IMG/VR virus record: IMGVR_UViG_3300033816_001129
Location: 1 to 21,846 of that record
Reading direction: 5' to 3' (one strand)
Source of the DNA: a virus
DNA length: 21,846 bases
Part shown: positions 16,427-21,846 of the stretch, in pieces
Numbering within the stretch: position 1 is the first letter of the stretch
How the letters are laid out: every line of letters starts with the position of its first letter
Made by a program: the position numbers and the translations under genes
The notes under the pieces: model-generated
Told to the model about the DNA's origin: nothing
Database searches by the model: none
What the model saw: the letters and a program-made list of their open reading frames with translations, nothing else

Positions 16427-18394
16427 CTAGCCCAACCAGCGACTGCGAATGACACGACGTGTCGGCCGGCTCGGTTTGGGTACTCCAGAAACACCGAGGC
16501 CACCTTCATCGGTGGCCTCTTTGGGTTGCTCGGTCGTGGGTGCATCCGGCGGACGCAAGCCCAGCTGACGCTCCAGCTCTCGCCAGTGGCGATCTTCAAA
16601 TCGCTCCAGGCCTGCAGACGACGCGGCCGCCCGGGCGTACACGTAGCAGTCGAGCGCTTCATTGCGTTCGCGCATCTTTTGCCACTCGCGGATCGGAAAT
16701 CCGTTGCGGTCGCGGCGGGTGATCAGTTGCTCGGCACAGAGCTGCTGGATGAACTCGGCATCCATCTTGGGCAGGTGCACGAACCCGGGTGGATAGACCG
16801 TGGTTACCCCGTCTTCGTTCACGTCCGCACTCTTGCGCAGGTTGTTGTAGAACTCGAGTTTGGCGATGCCCACGGCCACGGTGAAGACCTTGATGCCGCG
16901 CCGCAGCTTCCTTCCACCCAGCGTGACGTCCACGGCCGTCGGCGTACCGATGAGAGCCGCGCCGCGCGAGACTCCCTTGACTGGCATGACGCGCGGATCT
17001 CGGCATGCGCGCACAAACGCGTAGGCCTCCTGCGTTGCAAAGCCGGTGTCGAGCGCGAAGCGGGCCAGCGGCATTTCGACCCCTGAGGCGTGGGTCCAGG
17101 TCTCAGCAATCACTCCCCCGAGTTGCTTCCAGACGGAGTCGCGCACCGTATCGCCCATCAACACGCGGTGCTCCACCAGCCAGGATTCCTTGCCGCGACC
17201 GAAGGCCCAAACGGACACCTCGATTCGGTCCTTCTGTACGTCAGCACCACCGACCAGAAGCATGCCGCCATCAGGCACGGTGCCCAATGGGTAGTCCTCA
17301 CGGCGCTCGATCAACCTCTGCCAATCCGGGGCTTCACCCTCCTCGACCCAGGTTTCACCGAGTTCGGTGTTTTTGAATGTCTTGATGGCAGAGGCTGATC
17401 CGGACTCCTTGCTCACGGCTCCTTCCCATGCGGCAGCGACGTCTTGCCAACCCCGCCAGCCCACCGGGCTATACAGCGACGACAGGTGGAATCCAGCCGT
17501 CTTTGCGCGGTTTTCGGGCGTCATGGCCCGCCATTCGCCATGCTCCAGCATCCATGTCTTGTGATGCTCCTCGATGGGCGAGTCGCAGGATTCGCAGATG
17601 TAGGCAGCCGTCTGTGGCTCGCCTTTCGCCCAGCGCAGTTGCTCAAAGCGCAACCACTGGCGGTGCGAGCAGTGCGGGCACGGAACGAAGTAGCGGCGTT
17701 GGTCGCTGGCTTCGTACTCACGCTCAATCGAACTCGCCCCCGAGATCGTTGGTGTCGAGACGATGAAGATCTTGCGACGCGCAAAGGTACGGGTACGTGC
17801 TTCGGCCAGCGAGATCGCGTCACCCTCACCCTCGACGTCCAGCGGGTAGCCATCCACCTCGTCGAGGAACAGATACCGCACCGGCATTGACCGCAGACCA
17901 ACCGCACTGTTGGCTCCGGTCATCACCAGCACACCGCCCCGGAACTCCTTAGCCAGGATGGTGTTGCCCGAGTCACGCGAGCGCGCCGGGGCGATCAGTT
18001 CTGCCAGTGCGGCCGACTCCTCGATCAGCGGGTCGATCCGCTGCTTGGAGTTGCGCTTGGCCATTTCCACCGTCGGCCACACGGCCATCATCGGCCCCGG
18101 CGCGTGGTGGATCACGTAGCCGATCCAGTTCGAGCCCATTTCGGTGGCGCCGAGTTGCGCCGCCTTCATGAACACCACGCGCTCGATCGGCGAGGTCGGC
18201 GACAGGCAGTCCATGATGGCTTTCAGGTACGGCGTGCGGCTGGTGCGCCAGCGCCCCGGCTCGGCCGAGGCCTTGCTGGAAAGCATGCGATGGCGATCCG
18301 ACCACTCGGACACGGAAAGCAGCGGATCGGGTGTCAGCCCCTCACGCCATGCGCGCTCAATCTCGGCCGCGCCTTCGTAGTCAAGATCCTGCAT
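16427..18394 (-). CDS. terL: terminase large subunit, lambda gpA family
   Basis: This 655-residue protein is a GpA-type terminase that cuts concatemeric DNA and drives packaging by ATP hydrolysis. The ATPase part has a Walker A-like KAAQLGATE at 77-85, Walker B YLFLDEVD at 174-181 and the coupling motif VSTPT at 212-216. A probable zinc-binding loop holds Cys239, Cys242, Cys267 and Cys270 (CPHC and CESC). The nuclease part includes GADVQ (Asp385), ALDTGF (Asp449) and NEALDCYVYA (Asp582), candidate metal ligands. The N-terminal PGRWRTSRTPYL is characteristic of the family. Its ATG overlaps the small-subunit stop by one base (TGATG). Confidence 0.97.
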   Translation of the reverse strand: MQDLDYEGAAEIERAWREGLTPDPLLSVSEWSDRHRMLSSKASAEPGRWRTSRTPYLKAIMDCLSPTSPIERVVFMKAAQLGATEMGSNWIGYVIHHAPGPMMAVWPTVEMAKRNSKQRIDPLIEESAALAELIAPARSRDSGNTILAKEFRGGVLVMTGANSAVGLRSMPVRYLFLDEVDGYPLDVEGEGDAISLAEARTRTFARRKIFIVSTPTISGASSIEREYEASDQRRYFVPCPHCSHRQWLRFEQLRWAKGEPQTAAYICESCDSPIEEHHKTWMLEHGEWRAMTPENRAKTAGFHLSSLYSPVGWRGWQDVAAAWEGAVSKESGSASAIKTFKNTELGETWVEEGEAPDWQRLIERREDYPLGTVPDGGMLLVGGADVQKDRIEVSVWAFGRGKESWLVEHRVLMGDTVRDSVWKQLGGVIAETWTHASGVEMPLARFALDTGFATQEAYAFVRACRDPRVMPVKGVSRGAALIGTPTAVDVTLGGRKLRRGIKVFTVAVGIAKLEFYNNLRKSADVNEDGVTTVYPPGFVHLPKMDAEFIQQLCAEQLITRRDRNGFPIREWQKMRERNEALDCYVYARAAASSAGLERFEDRHWRELERQLGLRPPDAPTTEQPKEATDEGGLGVSGVPKPSRPTRRVIRSRWLG

Positions 18395-18951
18395 CAGTCC
18401 ACCCGGGGGCGCAGTTCGCCCAACTCCTGCAGGTGCTCACGTACCGCTGCCTCAAGGGCGACGTGCATCGTGTGCGCATCGATATTCAGCTTGGCCGCCA
18501 TCTGTGCTGAGATCCGCGCGGGCCAGTTAAGCCATGCATCACGTTCGGAGCGCGCCAACTTGAAGACGTGGGCGATGGCCTGCGGCCGGTCTACCAACTC
18601 GCCCTTCAATCGGGCCAGCCGAACCTTGTTGGTCTGTGCCTTGACGACCTCGTTGACGGTGCGCGCCTGAAGCAAGGACGTACCACCCGATGGCAGCGCG
18701 GCCGGCCCATCGCTGGTCGGCGCACTGGCTTCCGGCGTAGCGACCTTGACCGCCTTCGCTCGCGTTCCGGCCTTCGTCGTGTCGGAGTTGCGCGCCCATT
18801 CCCGATCGACACGCTCCGGCTCGATCGTGCCGTCGGCCTCTGGGGTGATCCGCCCAGAACGAATCGCCTTGTGCACAGCGGTATCGGTGACCCCACGGTG
18901 GCGGGCGTAAGCGCGAATCGAGATGCCCATTTTGTAAGCCGCCAGCCCCAT
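18394..18951 (-). CDS. terS: terminase small subunit, DNA-recognition
   Basis: This protein of about 185 residues directly precedes the large terminase gene. An N-terminal helix-turn-helix (GISIRAYARHRGVTDTAVHKAI, then RSGRI) is of the Nu1-like or excisionase-like winged-helix type and would bind the packaging site. A variable linker follows, then a helical region (about 95-175; VVKAQTNKVRLARLKGELVD ... WLNWPARISAQMAAKL) likely to oligomerise and bind the large subunit. ATG 18951 shares one base with the stop of a minus-strand mini-ORF upstream. TTG 18954 and ATG 18930 are alternatives, the latter just before the conserved domain. None has a strong ribosome binding site. Confidence 0.88.
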   Translation of the reverse strand: MGLAAYKMGISIRAYARHRGVTDTAVHKAIRSGRITPEADGTIEPERVDREWARNSDTTKAGTRAKAVKVATPEASAPTSDGPAALPSGGTSLLQARTVNEVVKAQTNKVRLARLKGELVDRPQAIAHVFKLARSERDAWLNWPARISAQMAAKLNIDAHTMHVALEAAVREHLQELGELRPRVD

Positions 18952-18971
18952 CAATCATTTGTTCGCCATTC

Positions 18972-19029
18972 CCAAGGATTCAGCTTGGCTTCCATCTGGA
19001 ACAGCGCGTTCATCCGTTCGTCATCAACC
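18972..19029 (+). repeat. composite leader repeat, copy 1
   Basis: This copy contains CCAAG (18972-18976) and CTTGG (18984-18988) able to pair around a seven-base loop, then 11 bases, then the box AACAGCGCGTT (19000-19010) and ATCAACC (19023-19029). It occupies the gap between the divergent small-terminase gene and the DUF6900-like gene. The stem is the shortest of the three copies. It may serve as an operator, promoter region or RNA leader element. Confidence 0.8.
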
Positions 19030-19047
19030 ACATCGAAGGACACGGAA

Positions 19048-19245
19048 ATGAACCAGCTCGAAAACCTCCTCACACAAATCGCCCAGCAGCACCTGCGGAT
19101 CGAGACCCTGGAGACACGCAAGTCGGACGGTCTCGACTTCCACGACGTGGCGGTCTGGTGCCTGCGCGACGCCCTCGAAGCCGCCTTCAACGCGGGCGTC
19201 GAACAGGGCAGCAAGGCCACGAAGTCGGACAAGGCCAACAACTGA
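19048..19245 (+). CDS. DUF6900-like small protein
   Basis: This 65-residue protein starts at ATG 19048 after a GAAGGA ribosome binding site. The open frame extends further upstream, but that part runs through the repeated leader and into DNA opposite the small terminase gene, so I reject it. The core IETLETRKSDGLDFHDVAVW followed by LRDALEAAFNAG resembles DUF6900 proteins carried on plasmids, integrative elements and prophages. It is predicted to be a small soluble helical protein. It is the first of three plus-strand genes, each with its own copy of the same leader. The function is unknown. Confidence 0.85.
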   Translation: MNQLENLLTQIAQQHLRIETLETRKSDGLDFHDVAVWCLRDALEAAFNAGVEQGSKATKSDKANN

Positions 19246-19257
19246 TCAAGAACTTTC

Positions 19258-19323
19258 GAAGCCAAGCAGATAGCGCTTGGCTTCACTCCCGAACAGCGCG
19301 TTCATCACGTCACCCCATCAACC
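19258..19323 (+). repeat. composite leader repeat, copy 2
   Basis: This copy has the strongest hairpin: GAAGCCAAGC (19258-19267) and GCTTGGCTTC (19275-19284) form a perfect ten-base-pair stem with a seven-base loop. The box AACAGCGCGTT (19292-19302) follows 11 bases after the CTTGG core, and ATCAACC lies at 19317-19323. It fills most of the 98-base gap between the DUF6900-like and DUF3489 genes. Confidence 0.85.
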
Positions 19324-19343
19324 CCTTGCACAAGGAGAAGCAA

Positions 19344-19859
19344 ATGACCACCACCCAACTGACCCCGGCGCAGCACGCGATCCTGGCCTACGCCCTCGAA
19401 CACACTGGCGGCAAGATCGACTGGTTCCCCGACAACATCAAAGGCGGCGCACGCAAGAAGGTGCTCGACGGCCTGCTCAACCGCGCGCTGATCACCTCCG
19501 ACGGCACCCGCTGGTTCGTGGCCGCCGAGGGCTACGACGCGATGGGGCGCGCCCGGCCTGCGCCTGCGCCCTTGGAGGCAGACCCCGAAATCGAGGCCAC
19601 CGTCGCGGCCGCAGAGGCCACGTGGGCCAAGGAGCGCGCAGAGGCCAAGCCCCGCACCCGCGAGAACAGCAAGCAGGCCACCGTGATCCAGATGCTGCAG
19701 CGCCCCGAGGGTGCAACCGTGCAGCAGATCTGCCAGACCACCGGCTGGCAGGCGCACACGGTGCGCGGCACCTTTGCCGGAGCCTTCAAGAAGAAGCTCG
19801 GCCTGACCATCGTCTCGGACAAGGCCCAGGGCGGCGAGCGGGTCTACCGGATCGCCTGA
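19344..19859 (+). CDS. DUF3489 winged-helix protein
   Basis: This 171-residue protein starts at ATG 19344 with an AAGGAG ribosome binding site at six bases. Residues 104-171 form the DUF3489 domain (RENSKQATVIQMLQRPEGAT, then CQTTGWQAHTVRGTFAGAF and RVYRIA), a winged-helix-like fold. Residues 5-62 (LTPAQHAILAYALEH ... GGARKKVLDGLLNRALI) look like a second helical DNA-binding-type domain, and the linker between them is Ala- and Glu-rich. DUF3489 proteins are frequent on mobile elements. DNA binding is likely from the fold but untested, and regulation of the surrounding leaders is speculation. It is the middle gene of the plus-strand island. Confidence 0.9.
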   Translation: MTTTQLTPAQHAILAYALEHTGGKIDWFPDNIKGGARKKVLDGLLNRALITSDGTRWFVAAEGYDAMGRARPAPAPLEADPEIEATVAAAEATWAKERAEAKPRTRENSKQATVIQMLQRPEGATVQQICQTTGWQAHTVRGTFAGAFKKKLGLTIVSDKAQGGERVYRIA

Positions 19860-19879
19860 TCAGAAAGATCGAGAAAGAG

Positions 19880-19900
19880 GCCAAGCAGCGCTTGGCTTTT
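19880..19900 (+). terminator. terminator-like hairpin in leader copy 3
   Basis: A GC-rich seven-base-pair stem with an AGC loop is followed by four T residues. It lies 20 bases after the stop of the DUF3489 gene, the expected place for an intrinsic terminator. The short T run and the presence of a gene 60 bases downstream also allow partial termination or attenuation. Confidence 0.4.
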
Positions 19901-19942
19901 CAATCGAACAGCGCGTTACTACGGGTGTCGCAACGATCAACC
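19880..19942 (+). repeat. composite leader repeat, copy 3
   Basis: GCCAAGC (19880-19886) and GCTTGGC (19890-19896) form a seven-base-pair stem with a three-base loop, extendable by A-U and G-U pairs. The box AACAGCGCGTT (19907-19917) again starts 11 bases after the CTTGG core. ATCAACC lies at 19936-19942, just before an AAGGAG ribosome binding site. This copy differs from the other two after the box (ACT in place of CAT). Confidence 0.85.
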
Positions 19943-19956
19943 CCAAGGAGCCAGAG

Positions 19957-20325
19957 ATGAACACCAACCAGCAAATGCCCGCCACCCAGAATGAAGCCTG
20001 GGGCTTTTGGGGCACGATGAACGAACACGCCAACGCCGCGTGGCCACTGGCGATGACCGCCATCTCGGACGCCACCAACCAGCCCCTCGAATCAGTCCTG
20101 GTCTTCCTCGACAGCCGCCACGGACGACACTTCGCCGACGACGTCCTCAACCAACTGCACGCGGGCCGCGATCTGGCAGACGCCATCAACGCCGCCACCC
20201 AGCAGTGGATGCGCTGGACGATTGGCCGCCAGACCAGCAAGCAATACGGCATCCCGCGCGGTCTGCCCTACCTGACGGGCTTCGTGATTCACTGCGAGAT
20301 CACCGACGAGTCGCTGGCCGCCTGA
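19957..20325 (+). CDS. conserved mobile-element protein of unknown function
   Basis: This 122-residue protein starts at ATG 19957 with an AAGGAG site at six bases. It is soluble and rich in Trp, Gln and Asn. Notable segments are EAWGFWGTMNEHANAAWPLA, LDSRHGRHFADDV (residues 51-63), NAATQQWMRWTIG and the C-terminal YGIPRGLPYLTGFVIH. I do not recognise a named family, though proteins of this look occur among small accessory genes of plasmids and integrative elements. Its last 37 bases overlap the 3' end of the opposing methyltransferase gene. It is the last gene of the plus-strand island, and no terminator is visible after it. Confidence 0.85.
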   Translation: MNTNQQMPATQNEAWGFWGTMNEHANAAWPLAMTAISDATNQPLESVLVFLDSRHGRHFADDVLNQLHAGRDLADAINAATQQWMRWTIGRQTSKQYGIPRGLPYLTGFVIHCEITDESLAA

Positions 20326-21557
20326 TCGAACGTCACGCCATCCGCCTCGCGGGTGGCTTGCTTGCACGCCCAGTCCTGCCAGCGGCGCACGATCACGTCG
20401 ACGTACTTGGGGTCGAGCTCGATCAGCCGGGCCAGCCGTCCTGACTTTTCAGCGGCGATCAGCGTCGTGCCGGAACCGCCGAACGGGTCAAGCACCAGGT
20501 TGCCGGAGCGGCTCGAATTGCGGATCGCGCGCTCGACCAGCTCCACCGGCTTCATCGTCGGGTGCAAGTCGTTCTTGTGCGGCTTCTTGATCTGCCAGAC
20601 GTCGCTCTGATCACGGTCGCCGCACCAGTGGCGCGTCGCGCCGTCAGGCCACCCGTAGAGGATGGGCTCGTACTGGCGCTGGTAGTCGGAGCGGCCCAGC
20701 GTGAACGTGTTCTTGGCCCAGATGACAAAAGTTGACCACTTGCCACCGGCGGCGCGGAACGCAGACTGCAGCACATCCAGTTCGCTGGACGACATCGCCA
20801 CGTAGATACCGCCCCGGCAGTGCGCGATGGTCGGCGTCAGCGCCGCCAGCAGGAAGGCGTAGAAGCCGTCGCCCAGGTTGTCGTTCAGGATCGCGCGATC
20901 CTTGCCGCGCATCTTGTCCTTGGCGCTGTTGGCGTAGTTGACGTTGTAGGGCGGGTCGGTGAAGACCATGTCGACTGTCTCGCCCTTGAGCAACTGCTGG
21001 TAACTCTCGGCCACGGTGGAGTCCCCGCACAGCAGGCGGTGACCACCTAGCAGCCAGACATCGCCCGGGCGAGAGATCGGCGTCTCCGACAACTCGGGCA
21101 CCGCATCGTCATCGGTTTCGCCTTCGCCATCCGGCTCATCGCCCGCCATCAACTCGGCCAGCGCATCGGCATCGAAGCCGGTCAGCGACACGTCGAAGTC
21201 GTCGTCCTGCAAGGCTGCGATCTCGATGCGCAGCATCGCGTCGTCCCAGCCCGCGTTCTCGGCGATGCGGTTGTCCGCGATCACCAGGGCCCGGCGCTGT
21301 GTCGGGCTCAGATGATCCAGCACGACCACCGGCACCACCTCCAGACCGAGCTTGTGAGCGGCGGCAAGCCGTCCGTGCCCGGCCACGATGACGCCGTCGC
21401 TACCGGCGAGGATTGGGTTGGTAAATCCGAACTCGGCAATTGACGCGGCGATCTGAGCCACCTGATCGTCCGAGTGGGTGCGCGCGTTGCGGGCATAGGG
21501 CAGCAGCTTGGCGGTCGGCCACTGCTCAATCTTGTCGGCAAACCAAGAGGCGGTCAT
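20289..21557 (-). CDS. ParB-like domain plus DNA methyltransferase
   Basis: This 422-residue protein joins an N-terminal ParB/Srx-like domain (about 10-135; KLLPYARNARTHSDDQV, then GHGRLAAAHKLG) to a DNA N4/N6-methyltransferase domain. The catalytic motif DPPY is at 201-204 and the S-adenosylmethionine-binding DPFGGSGTT at 357-365. This order, with the catalytic motif first, is that of beta-class enzymes. HPTMKPVEL at 332-340 is also typical. It would methylate adenine N6 or cytosine N4; phage enzymes of this kind often protect phage DNA from host restriction or act with packaging. No restriction partner is visible. Its ATG overlaps the stop of the upstream methyltransferase (ATGA). Confidence 0.93.
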   Translation of the reverse strand: MTASWFADKIEQWPTAKLLPYARNARTHSDDQVAQIAASIAEFGFTNPILAGSDGVIVAGHGRLAAAHKLGLEVVPVVVLDHLSPTQRRALVIADNRIAENAGWDDAMLRIEIAALQDDDFDVSLTGFDADALAELMAGDEPDGEGETDDDAVPELSETPISRPGDVWLLGGHRLLCGDSTVAESYQQLLKGETVDMVFTDPPYNVNYANSAKDKMRGKDRAILNDNLGDGFYAFLLAALTPTIAHCRGGIYVAMSSSELDVLQSAFRAAGGKWSTFVIWAKNTFTLGRSDYQRQYEPILYGWPDGATRHWCGDRDQSDVWQIKKPHKNDLHPTMKPVELVERAIRNSSRSGNLVLDPFGGSGTTLIAAEKSGRLARLIELDPKYVDVIVRRWQDWACKQATREADGVTFDQAASDSSVISQ

Positions 21558-21846
21558 TGCTTGGCCTCCGTGGTGGCCAGACGTTCATTGACCACCTCGT
21601 CGAAGGACTGGCCTGTTGCCAACAGCGTGACGGGCACGCCGGGGTGATTCTGTTGGAAGCGCTTGATGGCGACATCCACGTACTCCGGCGCGATCTCCAC
21701 GCTGCGGCACACACGACCGGTGCGCTGCGCGGCCAGCATCGTCGTGCCGCTGCCGCCGAAGGGTTCGAACACAAGGTCGCCTGCGTCGGAGTAGGCCTCG
21801 ATCACGAACTCCGGCAGCGCCACCGGGAACACGGCCGGGTGGTCGA
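21554..21846 (-). CDS. second DNA methyltransferase, 5' part outside the window
   Basis: Only the last 96 residues are in the window. The frame is open to the window edge and begins DHPAVFPVALPEFVIEAYSD, so the GTG at 21832 is an internal valine and not a start. The S-adenosylmethionine-binding motif EPFGGSGTT and the following helix (MLAAQRTGR) with VEIAPEYVDVAIKRFQ are typical of the C-terminal half of beta-class DNA methyltransferases. The catalytic DPPY-type motif would lie beyond the edge. The target specificity cannot be read from this fragment. It is translationally coupled to the downstream ParB-like methyltransferase. Confidence 0.9.
   Translation of the reverse strand, partial: DHPAVFPVALPEFVIEAYSDAGDLVFEPFGGSGTTMLAAQRTGRVCRSVEIAPEYVDVAIKRFQQNHPGVPVTLLATGQSFDEVVNERLATTEAKQ

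Noticed and set aside
18568-19047. N-terminal extension of the DUF6900-like gene, in frame back to 18568
   Set aside because: It runs through the repeated leader and opposite the small terminase gene. The leaders are not in the same frame relative to their genes in copies 1 and 2, so they are not coding extensions.
18955-19047. A cos packaging site in the gap upstream of the small terminase
   Set aside because: Lambda-type phages often have cos near the small terminase gene, but this gap is taken up by leader copy 1 and I could not identify a convincing cleavage or binding-site pattern.
19277-19960. Plus-strand frame shifted against the DUF3489 gene, with short similar peptides (NSAF-type) in the leaders
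   Set aside because: The peptide similarity follows from the conserved DNA box; starts and stops are not conserved between copies, and the frame over the DUF3489 gene is Arg- and Pro-rich.

Overview
The window is GC-rich throughout and holds the packaging, head and tail genes of a lambda-type siphophage, almost certainly an integrated prophage. The protein families and base composition suggest a betaproteobacterium, probably of the Burkholderiales. That placement is inference, because no host gene, integrase, attachment site or lysis gene lies in the window.

The structural block (1-18951) is entirely on the minus strand, so it reads right to left. The order is small terminase, large terminase, three tail-fibre-like genes, a gpW-like connector, portal, S49 head protease with a nested scaffold, decoration protein, major capsid protein, a head-tail joining protein, a tail terminator, a small protein, tail tube, a tail assembly chaperone with a probable -1 frameshift extension, a DUF6441-like protein, tape measure, a small tail protein and a very large beta-rich tail protein that leaves the window at base 1. 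Genes abut or overlap by 1-4 bases (TGATG and ATGA junctions), which implies one late transcript with translational coupling.

Upstream of the terminase, also on the minus strand, are two DNA methyltransferases in tandem (20289-21846). One has a ParB-like N-terminus; the other is cut by the window edge.

Between these minus-strand blocks lies an inverted island (about 18955-20325) with three small plus-strand genes: a DUF6900-like protein, a DUF3489 winged-helix protein and an unrecognised 122-residue protein. Each is preceded by a leader of 93-98 bases carrying the same composite element. The element is a CCAAG...CTTGG hairpin, then exactly 11 bases, then an identical AACAGCGCGTT box, then a later ATCAACC motif and a strong ribosome binding site. 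This repeated leader is the least explained structure in the window and the best candidate for something undescribed.

The large plus-strand open frames opposite the structural genes are antisense shadows of high-GC coding DNA. No tRNA, rRNA, CRISPR array or insertion sequence was seen.
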